Under the pieces are notes generated by a model that ran no database searches, was not told where the DNA came from, and worked only from the letters and a program-made list of their open reading frames with translations. A program made the position numbers and the translations under genes. From Acanthochlamys bracteata (lineage: Eukaryota > Streptophyta > Magnoliopsida > Pandanales > Velloziaceae), in assembly GCA_019914995.1 (NCBI GenBank), contig CM034127.1, positions 4,278,001-4,342,000 of the forward strand: DNA of 64,000 nt. The letters are read 5' to 3'. Positions 45,669 to 58,282 of the stretch are shown here, piece by piece. Positions within the stretch are counted from its first letter, which is position 1; the number at the start of each line of letters is the position of its first letter.

Positions 45669-47756
45669 TGTTCTGCCCAAAATCCATTCCCTGGTCCGGT
45701 AATTTTGTACAAGTTTCTATTTCAGGATTGCTTGAAGCAAGCAATTGATGAAGGCTTTTTGGTGACTGGCCTGTGGGCATATCAATTTATCAGCACGGAG
45801 ACTTCCTCGTAATAGGAAAGATCCATTCTGCTGGTAATCATTAAGTACTACAACATTTACACTTATCGGCGAATAACGGAGGGTGTTACGAGGATCGGCT
45901 TCTTTTGGACTACTACTGATATATCTAAAGCAGAAGTGAAATACACAGAAGTTTATCAAGCTGTTTATGATAGTAATGTAAATTGCAATTAATGTTGGAT
46001 GATACTTTTCTTAGCTGATTAAACAAGGTTGTTGGTTCATAGATTTACAATTAGTAATTGTTATTCATACATTGAATTTAGTCCTGGACTAGTCTTTTAT
46101 TGGACTAGTAAATTGTTTTGGACTTGCAAATGAATTTCAAATTGTAAAGACACCATACGCTGACACCGTTGATGTGTTTCAAGAGAATCTATTTGCATAT
46201 CCTCCTGTTAAATTACGTAAAAAAGTGGATTTTTGTTAAAATAGAATTTGATAGAATAACGTTTGAAATGGTAGTTAAAATATATGAAATAGAATTTGAA
46301 GTTATTTGATAGAAATAATATTTGATATAGAAGTTAAAAAAAAATTTGGATAATAATTAAAACAAATTAAACGACAAAATCTAAAATCCAAAATTTTTTT
46401 TAACGTGGTCAGAGCAAAAGCCAGCTGTCCTGCGAAGTATAATTTCTGACGCTGCATCGCAGTATCCAACAGCGTAGTTCGAACCTATTTCATTTGTTTA
46501 GACGGATGCGTGAATGGAAAAGATTTCACTCCCTAGAGCCAATTCAAGCGGTTCCTAAACCTGTGTTTGGTTGGCGTTTAAAAATGCTTCTCTATGATTT
46601 GTGTTCGGATTACAATTTATTGTTGAGAGAGGAGGTAGAATGTGAGAAGTAGAGAGAAAAAAATCACTGTATATGAGTGGAACTATATAGGGTGTGTTTG
46701 GTAGTGCGTTTGAAAAATTTTTGTTCTCCAAATATATTACAGTAAAAATATTTGTTTGAAAGTGTTTGGTTGAAATGCAGCTTATCTGAACCACCGCTTT
46801 TAATCAAAACATTACTCTATCTAAAATATAAATTTAACCTTAGAATAAATATTATTTAAAATTATTATGTAAAGAGAACAAATATTATCTAAAATAATTT
46901 TAACAAATTATTTAAAAAATTATTAAATATCTAACAACTTATTCAATATTTAATAAATTATTTAATTATCAATTATTTAACAAATATTTTAAATAATTAT
47001 TTAACAAATTATTTTACAAAGTAATAATAATTTTAATTTAAACAAATATTTATATAAAATAATTAATTTAAATATTTCTATTTTAAAAAAATTAATACAA
47101 AATCATTTTATTAAATATAATATTTTTTAAGTAAGTATTTTATTCAAAATAATATCAATAATTTAGTAAATATACATTAATAACTAATACAAAACATCAA
47201 AGAATAATTCAGTAATTTTTATATCTCTTCATTTGAAAAATATTTTATCTAAAAGAGTACTACTAAATACTATTTCAAAAAAAGCTTCTTTTCTCTTCAT
47301 TTTTCAAAAATTAACTTTTTTTTAAAACTCTTTTTCAAAAAAATTCTTTTTCATAATTAATTTCAAACGCCTCCTACGTCCCAAAATGTAAACAGGGAAA
47401 CGAAGTTAGAGCTTTTCTCATTCCTACTCTGTGCGTGCATTCTCTCCGCGCTCTCCCCCGCGCTTTCCTCGCTCGCTCTCACTCCCGTTTGTTGGCGATT
47501 CATATTTCGTTATGGTTATGCCTGTTAATTTTAGGGTGTGCTTTATATTTTATTTGTACATCAAATTTTAATTTAAAAAAATTATATATTTCTATTATTT
47601 ATTAATTGAAATTGAATTTATTTTATTATTTAAAAATTTACACTTAAATTTTATAGTTTAATTACATGAAATAAAACTAAAAAATATTTAGGGATTTGAT
47701 TTCTCTACCTTTTCAGTCAGTGGTGAACGATCGGTGAAGAATCAATCAGATAAACA
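45669..47756. other. Intergenic interval between the spinster-like gene and NBS1
   Basis: The left part is the 3' untranslated region and flank of the spinster-like gene. A candidate miniature element occupies 46690-47382. A GC-richer CT tract at about 47420-47490 probably belongs to the NBS1 promoter or leader. No gene is seen. Confidence 0.55.
46690..47382. mobile_element. Candidate AT-rich MITE-like element
   Basis: The left end begins GGGTGTGTTTGGTAGTGCG and contains GCGTTTGAAA (46706-46715). The right end carries the inverse, TTTCAAACGC (47361-47370), followed by CTCCTACGTCCC. The 0.7-kb interior is extremely AT-rich, with repeated TTATTTAACAAAT-like tracts and no coding capacity. A related left-end-like phrase (gtgtttggttggcgtttaaaa) occurs just upstream near 46562. 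This fits a non-autonomous DNA transposon of hAT-like type. Ends beyond the shared 10 nt are imperfect, and no target-site duplication was confirmed. Confidence 0.5.
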
Positions 47757-50700
47757 ATGGTGTGGGGATTATTCCCTACTGAATCCACTCCAGGTACTCC
47801 TTCTTCTTCTTCTTCTTCTTCTTTTTCTTCTTCATTAAGTTTTATTCTATGATCTGGAACGTTATAGTTTCGTGCGGCTTGCAGGTGCAAAAAATTACTA
47901 CATTTTCTCCCAAGGGAGCTTCAAAGTTGGAAGAAAAGGTTTTAATTTTTCCCCAAATTTCTGCTTCTGGATTCTAGGAAGTGATCCTGTGTTTTTCCTT
48001 TCGGAGAATTCGAATGATTACTATACTGGTTATCTACGTTGGGCTGTGGCAGACTCGAGTTTAAATGACAGAAGATGTCTTTTTCTTTCCTTCTTTGAAT
48101 ATGGAAAATAGCTGTTTCAATTTTTTATAAGGAACAAGCTTAACTGTCGTGTTCTTCCTTTTGTTGACTGGAGAATTGCAGAGCTAAATTAACATTAACA
48201 CCTTTAATTTATTATAAATGATGCAGATTGTGATGTTGTTGTTCAAACTGACACTTCAATATCAAGGCTTCATGCTGAGATTATTGTTGCTAAAATGGTT
48301 GCATATGATCTATCTAACCCTAAACCCACCAATGCTTCTATCATTGACCGTTCAAAGTATGGAACATGGATAAATAAGGATTCGGGAACCAATGCAGTAC
48401 GTGTGAGCAAAGATGAGGCGACAGAGCTTAAAAATGGGGATGTTGTGACATTTGGAACTGGTAGTGCTGTATTCAGGTTAGTGGAAGAACATAGAACTTT
48501 GACTACTTTATATGTCCTGCTACAACCTTTTGATGAATTGTACTGTCATTATGTCCAAGCAATTCGGTACTGCTGTAATCTAGACCTCATGGAGGGTGTT
48601 TCTTGCAGATTTAGGTACGTTCCTGTTGATATCTACTTTCATTGTTCAAAACCCAACCATGCAGATGGTGCAGTCAAGGCTACAGCTGAATCAATTGGTT
48701 CGTTTCAATCTTTTAGAAGTTTCTAGTTCTATCGTATGCTGGGTGCTGTAAAGTAGAAGCTTTGTTTTGCATGCACCTGATTATGTTGGATATACTTGAG
48801 TTAATAAGTAGAAATTAAGTGACACTGCATGAGGCCTCTTTTTCTGGCTGCTTAGTTTCACGGGTAGCCTTTCTTTGAACTTTTTAGCATGGGAAAACAG
48901 CCTTGTGAATTTGGAGCTTCAGTTGTTGGCTTCCAAAGTGTTTGTCATGAAGCAAAACTATGAATTGGCAGCTTCTCCAAACTCAAGTATTTGCAGCCTG
49001 TGCTGCATTTTAGCAGGAAATATTCCAGAGAATTTAAAGGTTAAGGACTGAGTTATTTAATGAGAAACTCTATTTTGTTTTGTGGCAAAACGCCAAAATA
49101 TTCCATGAAATTGCTTATGCTAGTATCCTCCCACCTCGTTTGTATTATGCTTGCGCTTTTTAGGTCTCCTTTAAGAAGGTCAGGAAACTAAAACCCTAAG
49201 CATGTTTGAATTTGTGCTTGTTCATATTTCCTGTGCAAAGTCTGACAGGAAATTCTAATTTTAGATACATATAACATCCTTGCATCCTTCTAATCCCTTG
49301 AGCTTATGCATGAATATAATTTATGAATGATAGCATTACTCTTCCATCATGTGCACTTTAAAAGGTTTAGTTAATGTGGATGGTATATTACTACTTGACT
49401 CTAACTGGCACTACGCAGAGGGTGAGACACTTGTTGTATTTTCTTTTAAAGTTAATTCTTTTGCACATATTTCAGATCCTTATGTATATCTTGGTGTAAC
49501 TTATAGTACCATAGGCGTTCAGTATGCCCTATATGTAGCTGCAAGTCAATGCCAGTTTGTTCAATGTTGAATGGCTCCTTGAGCCAGTCCTCTAACTTCC
49601 AACAAGTGCTCACTTAGTCAAATTTCATAAAAAGAGGGTAATTTACTTGCTTGAAATTAGTTGTGAGAAGGCATTTCTCATGTGGTCTAGCTAAGGGTTG
49701 TGACTGAATTCTTTCTCTTTTATGTGTTTGAAATAGAGAAACTGGGAAGAGTAAGAAATGTCCTATGTCCTAATTGTAAAATATTCCCCACTTGCACAAT
49801 ATTAGAAGACATGTAAGCTACATACTTTTCGTGTAGCTTAATTCTATACATAAACATCAATCACCAAATTCATTTATTATCTTTTATTAAGTCATTCTAA
49901 GTTTCTAGTAAGTCATTTGTTTGTTGATTTCCTTTTTAGTTCCATTAGTGTGTGCTTGCTTATTTATGAGCATCAAATTAAATCCAAAATGCTAATTTTT
50001 TCAAAGGTGCCTCTGCTACCTGTAAATGGCATCCTGAATGTACGCATGTTCTTGTTGAGGGAGTGTCTAATGTCACCTTAGATCTCATTGAAGCAGTAGC
50101 CAATAAGAAGCCTGTTGTTCTTAGTGATTGGTTGAAGGTATGTTGCTACAATTTCCTAATACCTAAATAACTGTCTATGTCTTTATGATTATACAAGCAC
50201 ATACTTCCTTTTGTGAACTATAATTCTTCATGTTGCAATACTTTCCAAAATCACATTCTTTAAAGTTCTATATTATGAACAGAAAACTAACTTATTTATT
50301 GAATAAGTTGTGGGTACTCTTTCTCCCGTCATGTACTTCTTAAGGTACTACTTAGATAAGCTAAAGAACTATGAGTATATGTGCAATTTGTATTCTATGT
50401 GGAAGAACCATCTGTTGATCTCTCTGAGGAACCCTGACAAAACATGTAGCTACTGCCTACAGGAGAGCTGTCCTTTTGATCTGCTGACATGAGTTCTCAG
50501 ATGGTCAAACTACTCCTCATTTGCTCTTGCTTTCATGCTGTACCGTAATATAGTTTGTAGGCTAACTTGCATTGTACCACTCAGAAAGACTTAAAACAAT
50601 TCAAAGATTAGCATAAATTGAAGATAAAGATGTCAAATCCTTCTTAGTGGAGTTGGCAATGTCATTTAAAAGACATCCAAAAAGCTTGTAGACTTTATTT

Positions 50701-53700
50701 AGAGTCTGAAGCACTTTTATTGTTAGTTTGACCTTCTTGGATAGGAAACTTTTTTCTTTTTTTCTTTTTTTCAAATCGTTTTATTTCTTGTGTAACCTAC
50801 TGAAGTTTGCAAGGCTTCTAGGGCTTGTAATTTGCATATCCAATTGAACGTATTCTGTGATGGGAATATTTCTTTATCAAGTTATTGTGTTTTAGGCTCT
50901 AGCAGACATGAAGATTCGAACGGAATTTCCATGTCTATCCTCGTAAGCTCAAAGATTTTTGAGAAATTCATAAGATAAATTTATGTTTCATTTTGTGAAT
51001 AAATGGTATATTGTTATACTAATAAAGATCTTTCTGCCCTTTTTCAGATATCTCCCATTCTTGAATTTAGAAGGAACTTCAGTAGAAATTGTGGAACCCA
51101 AGACTCGAGAAAGATGCCTAGAGGGGCATACATTTATACTGGGAGCATCATGTCATGTAATGTGCTCTGTTCAGATGTCTGTTACTTTGGACTGTGTCAT
51201 TGGCTTTACACCTGCACTAATTATTCTTTATGTGCAGTACAAATTTGGTGACAAATTCCAATTCTTGCTAGAAGCATTTGGAGCTACAGTTTTGAGCCCT
51301 GATAACTTTTTTTCTGGTAGCCAAGTAAGTAGCACTGGATGGTACATGTATGCTGCTAGTATATGTTATTATATCCATTTTAGATTCTTTATAATGCATC
51401 TGTTTTCATGCTTGATTCTCATAGACTCTATATTTTTCTTCCTTTCTGCTTAAATCTCAATATTTCTTGTGTGAATGGCACTATCAGAATCTTTAATGAG
51501 TGTGTGTAAGTTCTCCTAGTAATTTCTTCTAGAAAGATTCTATGTTTTATTATTATTATTATAGAACTTCAAAAAGAATTGCAGGATTGACCATTCCTGT
51601 TGATGTTAACTTAGAAAATGAAAAGTGGCCATGTAATAAATCATTTCCTCAGATTCACACTTTCAGTAATTTACACTCCCACTAAATTATGATTTATTGA
51701 AGTTTGGGCTTTAAATTTTATGGTAGTGACATCAGTCTAGATAATTGAGGGTAAACTTGGCTCTGAATGGACTCTTGGAAGAATATATCAGTAAATGACA
51801 TCGCTTGTTTTGTTTGATGCTTTCTTGTTTTCAATTTTTTGCTTTTACTGTGTTTGAGAAAAAATTTAGCACTTTGAGCATAGGATTGCCTAAAGACTTA
51901 TTTATTTTATTTTCCTTTTCCCATATATTTAATTGTTAACATGCCAACACCTTCCATCATTGTATAAATATCTTATTTAGAGCATTGAGGTTTCCATGTT
52001 TTATCTGACTTACTGTTAACCTTTAGATATCATCAGGAGGAAATTCTTTGGTGCTAGTAATTTCTGACAGCGGAACCAATATATTTGATCATCACCCCCA
52101 GCTCTCTTCCTTATCCAGAGTAACTGATGTGAAATTAACTGTTGCCATCTTATCTGGGCGTATGGAGGCATCTATCATCGAACGACCCCCGAGTTAGTAC
52201 ATTTCATCTAGAATTCAAAGTCTCATCTTTACTCTTCTATCTGATTGCGCCATGTGCTTAAGCAAATTTCAAGCTGGAAGATAAACTTGTCTGAGGATTT
52301 TATGTTCTTACGTTTCTCTTCCATTTTCCTTGTTCTAACAAATAATTTTTCCAATTGATTTGACTACTTAAATTGATCATTCTTTGCTTCGGATTCTTAT
52401 CCTCATTTATGCTTTCTAGTGTGCCTTGACCGTCTAATATGTATGTCCTGTCATTCGATCTGATAGTCTCCACTGCTTCCACTTGTGCGGTAGATAATAT
52501 GAACTGCAAACCTGATGAGCTGTTAGTTTGAAACCACAATAATCTTGCGCCCAATGACCATGGCCTGAATCTCTGAAAGTGCAAATGAGTGATAATTTAA
52601 ATAAGCTCTTCAGAAGTTATGTGGAGCTCCTTTAAGAAGTTATGGTTTCAGTTCTTGGGCTAACTGAAACCGTAAATATATGATGTCAACAGAAAGGCTG
52701 AAATTGCAATTTCCTATTAGAAACTTACAATCTTGCAGTTGTTTTGAATTCATTTTGGTCAAGAACTTTTTCGTTTAGGTGACCCATCTTCAGACCCTAA
52801 AATTGACTTTGTGCTATTTTCCTAATTTTTGGCTTGCTGCATTGTAGCTATATGATTATATCTCTTTATTACATTATTTTCTATCACAAGGCAATTATGC
52901 TAATGATATTTATTGTATCCCCTTGAACCAAGTCAGTCTGAGATTAACCTTTCTATTGCAGTTGTTGTTACATCTTCAAACTCTACGGATGAAACTATAG
53001 TAGCCGATTCTGATGTCGAGATAGATACTGCAACATCTGGTCATCATGCTGATGTTGTTAAACCTGATGATAAATCTGAAGTGATGAAGCAAGTTGAACC
53101 CAAAATCTATGACATACATAGAAATGAAAGCGTACAAGATGTTCAAATACATGAAACAAGAGGGGACAATTATTCAACTTCTGATTTGCCTGAGGACAAG
53201 ACTGAACTTTCTGGCCCTAAAAATGAGAACATATTTACTATAAAGAGGTCAGAGAAAAATGATGTTTCTACTGTTGATGAATACCAAAAGTCAGACATAA
53301 TTTATAGTCAAGATCTGATTGTAAGAGTCATCAAGGAACCAGTATCTGCAAGGTCTGACTCCAAGAAGATTGTGAATTTCAAACGTTTTAGAAAGGTAAG
53401 TTGCTCTTCTATGTTATTTCATCTAGAACTCAGAAAAGTATTACACAGTTTGGATGGGTTTAAGGAAGTATGTTATGTGAATGATGGAATTAGCTTTTGA
53501 CCTCAGACAGATATTGTATCTGGTAATAGCTTCAAGGACCTTGTTCCATTTTCAAAAGAGCCTTACAAGTAAGAACATCGATCCTTGTATTACCATTTTT
53601 CTTCATTAGCTTTGACAAACTTCTAAAATGCTGATATTTGTCTTAGTGAATCTGGCTATGGGAGCATGGAATCATCTGACTTTATTAAGGAAGAGAAGAA

Positions 53701-53878
53701 ACGGAAACAACTGGAAGCCATCGCAGAGGACTTATTCAACAGTGAAAAGGTATATAAAGTTCTTGATAAGAGATTGCATCAGCTTGAACTTTCCTATGAT
53801 CTGTCAATTCATCTTTCGCAGGCAAGAAAGCGTGCATCTGCTGGCACTTCTATTCAAGCATTCCTTTCACACCGTTAA
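47757..53878 (+). CDS. NBS1: NBS1 (nibrin homologue), MRE11-RAD50-NBS1 complex subunit
   Basis: Thirteen exons: 47757-47793, 47885-47938, 48227-48476, 48609-48697, 50007-50137, 50896-50942, 51048-51156, 51238-51324, 52027-52192, 52962-53395, 53507-53568, 53647-53749, 53822-53878. Total 1626 nt, 541 aa, virtually the length of Arabidopsis NBS1. The protein starts MVWGLFPTES. An FHA domain has the GRK loop at 28-30, SISRLHAEI from about 41, and YGTWIN. It is followed by tandem BRCT regions (about residues 115-310, with WHPECTHVLVEG and VVLSDWL). A long acidic linker comes next, and a C-terminal segment (RKQLEAIAEDLFNSEK) corresponding to the MRE11-interacting region. In the family, FHA and BRCT bind phosphoproteins at double-strand breaks and the C-terminus recruits MRE11 and ATM. 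The protein is nuclear. Intron 1 contains a TTC microsatellite. Confidence 0.95.
47800..47833. repeat. (TTC)n microsatellite in NBS1 intron 1
   Basis: Roughly ten TTC units with one TTT interruption lie a few bases after the first donor site of NBS1. On the transcript this makes a long pyrimidine tract within the intron. Confidence 0.92.
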
Positions 53879-54776
53879 AAGTCATTTAACGAACGATATC
53901 TTGCCAAGTATATGAGCTGTCCTGTTTTCGTTCTATGACTTTGGCTGGATCAGGTGCATCTTGTATGAAGAATTTGAGTAGATTGTATGTTAGTATGTAT
54001 GATACATGTGTATATAACTTAGCTGCTTTAAGATGTAGAATGTTCTTTTTCCCCTTCTTAGAGTGGTGTTTTTAACTTTGGCAGTAAGTTTGTCTATCGA
54101 AGTTACAATAAATCTGTGATCTATACATGTGCTGAACCCGTTATTTCTTGGGATTTATAAGCAAAGCGAAGTTATTAGAAGACTAAGTCTGTCAACATGC
54201 TGATAAGTGGTTTAGTTGGATATAGAGTACTGAATATTTTGACTCTGGTATCTGATTTCACCATGCCTGGAAGCAGTTCTGATAAAATTTATTGAGAAAA
54301 CTTATGAGTTACAATTTCTGAATTTAACAAGAAAGATACTTGACATGACTTTGAAGTGTCAAATGTTGCGATCTTATCAAGAGGATTAAAATCTTGTTTC
54401 CAAGATCAAGCGCATGAGCATGAGACCAGAAAGGATTGGAACCAGAGCTGTAGGAGTTCCAATTGTCTCATCCGAGATTTCTTTCCTGTTTTATTATTGT
54501 TTATCCTTTTATTTCGGTTCTCCATTCCAATCTCTCTTTTATTAGTTGTTATCCAAAACAAGCTATTCATTCGATGCAGAAATATAGCAACCAGACATCA
54601 TGCATGTAATCCCATTTCTTATAAGAACACATCAGGTGCAAGCAATTCAGATCTTGGTGACACTTTTCAACAGAGCAGTAAGGATCTATAATCTTGGATT
54701 AATTTCCTCTTTGGAGACTACGAGCGACGGAGACGGCGACAAGGCGTTCGCTGCTCATTGCAATCACCAGCGTAAG
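53879..54776. other. NBS1 3' flank and STP promoter/leader
   Basis: An 898-nt spacer. Its right end (about 54600-54776) is open in the same frame as the STP coding region and contains an ATG at 54600, but the predicted extension has no family similarity and is treated as leader. Nothing else is supported. Confidence 0.6.
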
Positions 54777-56484
54777 ATGGCAGGAGGAGGGATAGCTACG
54801 GCAGGAGATGTCAGGCATTACAATGCTAAAACTACAACGTTTGTCATCGTCGCCTGCCAGGTTGCTGCTACTGGCGGCCTTATCTTCGGCTATGATATTG
54901 GTATCTCTGGTGAGTATTCATTAGTTTCCGTTTTAAAGTTATTAGATAGAGCTCGTCTATATAAACAAAAGTTTAAATTTGTAAGAAATTGTTGAATTTG
55001 TTTTGGTTAAGGTGGTGTGACATCAATGGACGTGTTTCTGAAGGAGTTCTTCCCATCAGTGTACAAAGCACAGTTAAAAAGTGTCGACCAGAACCAGTAC
55101 TGCAAGTTCGACAGCCAGCTGCTTACTGCCTTCACTTCCTCCCTTTACGTTGCAGGTCTTATTGCCACGTACTTCGCATCTGCAACGACTAGGGCCTTAG
55201 GCCGCAAGGTCTCTATGCTCATCGGTGGCGCTGCTTTTCTCATTGGTTCTGTCCTCAATGGTTGTGCCGTCAATATTGAGATGCTTATTTTAGGCCGAAT
55301 CTTCCTTGGCATTGGCGTCGGCTTCGCAAATCAGGCAAGTGAAATTCAGCAAAAAGACCACTTAGTTTGCTAGTTGCAATCGCCTCCCTGGATGACTAAC
55401 CACTATGTAGGTTGTGGTTTGATAGGCCGTTCCGTTATACATATCAGAGATGGCACCGCCGCAGCTGCGTGGGGCGCTCAACAATGGATTTCAAATGGCA
55501 ACCACGATCGGGATTCTGGTGGCAAATATGGTGAACTATGGCACAGCAAAGATCAAGAAAGGTTATGGTTGGCGGATCTCTCTTGCATTGGCAGCAGTTC
55601 CAGCTATCATTATGACAATCGGAGCGTTGGTTTTACCGGACACACCGAACTCTCTTATTGAACGTGGGCATCATGACCGCGCACGAGCGATGCTTCAACG
55701 AATCCGTGGAACAACCGATATCCACGAGGAGCTCGAAGACTTGATCGAAGCGAGCCAGGTAGCAGCACAGATGAAAGATCCATGGAAAAACATTATGCAT
55801 CCAAAGTACCGACCCGAACTCATGACTGCAATCTTTATTCCGGCGTTCCAACAACTCACCGGAATTAACGTCATCATGTTCTACGCGCCGGTTCTCTTCA
55901 AAACCTTAGGTTTCGGAGACAATGCTTCGCTCATGTCGGCAGCAATCACTGGGGGTGTCAACGTTGTTGCAACAAGTTTCTCTATAGCGACCGTCGACCT
56001 GTTCGGTCGCCGGTTTCTGTTCCTAGAAGGTGGGGTTCAAATGTTAATATGTCAGGTATCCATAGGAATTATTCTCGGGAAGGCATTCGGCACAACGGGC
56101 ACCGGTCACATTTCAGAAGGCACCGCGCACTTTCTGCTAGTGCTGATATGCTTCTACGTAGCGGCATTCGCGTGGTCTTGGGGACCGTTAGGATGGCTAG
56201 TGCCGAGCGAGGTGTTCCCATTAGAGATCCGGTCTGCTGCGCAGTCCATAACGGTAGCGGTGAACTTTCTGTTCACGTTCATTATAGCGCAGCTTTTCTT
56301 GTTCGCGCTATGCCATCTGAAGTTCGCACTCTTCTTCCTCTTCGCAGCGTTCGTCATGGCGATGTCGGTTTACGTTTTCTTCTTCGTGCCGGAGACGAAA
56401 GGTGTTCCGCTAGAAGAGATGAACAGAGTGTGGGCGAACCACTGGTACTGGAAGAAGTACGTAGCTGAGCATCAAGAAGTTTAA
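54777..56484 (+). CDS. STP-family monosaccharide/proton symporter (sugar transport protein)
   Basis: Three exons, 54777-54909, 55012-55334 and 55426-56484, give 1515 nt, 504 aa, normal for plant STPs. Hallmarks in order: [18 protein letters not shown] in helix 1, RALGRKVSM after helix 2, [31 protein letters not shown] at the end of helix 6, [17 protein letters not shown] in helix 7, [26 protein letters not shown] in helix 10, and the terminal [11 protein letters not shown]. It is predicted to sit in the plasma membrane and import hexoses with protons. It differs enough from STP1 that I do not assign a number. Intron 2 begins with GC (CAG|gcaagt) and separates FANQ from AVPLY. An in-frame ATG at 54600 would add 59 residues unlike any STP, so the ATG before AGGGIATAG was chosen. 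Confidence 0.94.
55335..55425 (+). other. GC-AG intron 2 of the STP gene
   Basis: The donor is AATCAG|gcaagtg, an ideal GC-type 5' site, and the acceptor is TTGATAG. Splicing joins GFANQ to AVPLYISEM, a strictly conserved STP sequence. The nearby GT (gtgaaa) would break the frame, and unspliced reading ends at a stop 12 codons on. Confidence 0.9.
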
Positions 56485-56626
56485 CAGGAGATCAGTTTCT
56501 TTTTCTTTTATAGCTCAATTTAATCTACCCGAAAATCTTTAGTAGAGGTGAAGATTTTTCTTGGGAAATTTCAGGTGGTAGAATCATCGGAGGCTTAATT
56601 GGGTATGTACATAAGGTTCATATATC
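56485..56626. other. 3' untranslated region of the STP gene
   Basis: This short AT-rich flank reaches the left edge of the duplicated GST block, so the block boundary lies very close to, or inside, the STP 3' untranslated region. Confidence 0.5.
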
Positions 56627-56891
56627 CTCATCTCCTGATGGAGGTAGCTATTTTTAGACACTGTTAAAAAGGAAAAAAATTGCTCTTCTTTTTGAGTGTA
56701 ATATACACACAATTTTGAAAGAAATTTAGAGCTCGATTGGTGTATATACTCACACACAGATATTTAGGGATCCGAGTTGAAATAGAAATTGAAAAGCATG
56801 CGAATCGAAATTGGAATGATTCTGAGAAACGTTTGATTAATCGAGAAGTAGGCATAAAATTATTATTATTGGCATCGATGTGTTAACTGAG

Positions 56892-57066
56892 AGCCTGAGA
56901 TATCTTTGCAAACTCCTCAAGCTCCTAAATGCCATGCATCTCCTTTTTAACCGCTACATCATTGCAGAACCTCTCAGCCCATCCTTGAAGCAGCGAAGTC
57001 TTCTCTTTTCTCAGCAGCTGCTTTCCTGAGAACACCTCTGCAACTTTATTCATATAGCATTGCATA
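56892..57066 (-). pseudogene. 3' fragment of a tau-class GST gene with an internal stop, copy 1
   Basis: Read on the minus strand it matches the last third of the neighbouring GST: SGKQLLRKEK, then [12 protein letters not shown], then EEFAKISQA. An in-frame TAG lies at 56925-56927, where the intact gene has GAG. The upstream two thirds, including all of exon 1, are missing and the sequence runs directly into the downstream flank of the intact gene. It is a dead remnant. Confidence 0.85.
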
Positions 57067-57252
57067 ATACTTTATTCATATAGTTTCAGCACTACTAAGT
57101 TGTATTACATTCGGTGGAACACAGCTCTGCTGCAAGTCCACTTCACAGATTACAAAAGGTACCGTAGCAAATTATTGATACATGTTTAACTACAATTCTC
57201 GAACAGATTAATATAACCAAAACAGCAGCTACGGCAAACACATTAGAAGCAA

Positions 57253-58060
57253 CTACTTTGCACCAGCCCATCTAGCCTGAGACATCTTTGCAAACTCCAC
57301 AAGCTCCTCAGTTCCGGGCATGTCCTTTTCAACCGCGACATCATAGCAGAACCTCTCAGCCCATCCGTGAAGCAGTGGAGTCTTCTCCTTACTCAGCAGC
57401 TGCTTGCCTGACAAAATCTCAGCAACTTTGATCCATCTTGCATAGGATCCCAATGCAATGTCCACATAACCAATGGTGTCTCCCCCAAAGAAAGGTTTCC
57501 CTTTGCTACATTTCTCAAAAGCCTCTTCTAACAATTCTAGACCAGGTAACGCTTGCTCTGCGGCCTTTTCCATTGCTTCCTTATCAGCTAGTGCCTTCAG
57601 GATCTCCATAATAAGAGGGAAGATCTATAAACAAAGGCAATTAGAATGCATTTAGTTGAGATTAACGCAACCATATATTCAAATAATTAGAACGCTCAGA
57701 TGTATAAGTGAAAATAATTGAATATACCTTGTCATCAATGTAGAAAGCCCAGAAGCGGGCAACAGCTCGATCATAAGGGTCCAAGGGAAGGATTGCAGGA
57801 CCTGTTTCAGGCCAGGTCTCATGGATATATTGCACAATGATCACGGACTCGCAGATAGGTTTGCCTCTATGGAGAAGAACGGGGACCTTCTTGTAGATTG
57901 GGTTCGATTTAAGGAGAAGGTCACTCTTCTTGCCTATAACCTCTTCCAAGTTCTCGTACTTAATTCCTTTGATATTCAGAGCGATCTTTGCTCTTAAAAC
58001 AAAGGGACTATAATAACTTCCTATCAGCTTCACCTCCTGATTTTTTGCAACTGCTTCCAT
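57253..58060 (-). CDS. Tau-class glutathione S-transferase, tandem copy 1
   Basis: Two exons, 57728-58060 and 57253-57624, give 705 nt, 234 aa, with the single intron position usual for plant tau GSTs. The thioredoxin-like N-domain has [17 protein letters not shown], with catalytic Ser18 before Pro19, then KKVPVL (Val59) and ES (Glu71-Ser72) for glutathione binding. The helical C-domain includes [19 protein letters not shown]. These cytosolic enzymes conjugate glutathione to herbicides and other electrophiles or act as peroxidases and ligand carriers. One oddity is YIHETW, with His80 where tau GSTs normally have Asp (YIDE). A likely TATA box lies 74 nt upstream (58134-58141). The gene sits in a tandem pair with a paralogue 3.46 kb to the right. 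Confidence 0.94.
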
Positions 58061-58133
58061 TTTTTTTTTTTCTCACCTCAAAGATCTTAAGTTCTTGGTT
58101 GATGTGTTGATGAATTGAGTAGAGGTACGTCCG

Positions 58134-58141
58134 TTTATATA
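58134..58141 (-). promoter_or_regulatory. TATA box of GST copy 1
   Basis: Minus-strand TATATAAA lies about 75 nt before the start codon. It is conserved at the equivalent place in copy 2. Confidence 0.6.
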
Positions 58142-58282
58142 GAGCTGGTGTGGTTCAATTACTTTAAATTGTTTAATGCTTATTTCTCCTACGATGGCTT
58201 GACTAGCAACAGATCAAGTCAAAACACTTCTAACAAGCAACATCAACCTATTAAAAAAAAAAGGGAAACCTTCAACATGCAG

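Larger units (their letters stand above)
56627..58282. repeat. Segmental duplication, copy 1 (GST fragment plus GST gene)
   Basis: This block aligns with 60096-61732 at an almost constant offset of about 3465 nt. It covers left flanking sequence, a stop-bearing GST fragment, a complete GST gene and about 220 nt of its promoter. Similarity stops abruptly on the right after the shared phrase ttcaacatgcag. Confidence 0.88.

Noticed and set aside
46477-46485. GTTCGAACC, resembling a tRNA B-box
   Set aside because: No A-box, cloverleaf or proper GGTTCGANTCC context surrounds it. It is a short palindrome by chance.
54356-54691. 111-codon open frame upstream of the STP gene
   Set aside because: No recognisable content, in a different frame, and located in probable promoter and leader sequence.
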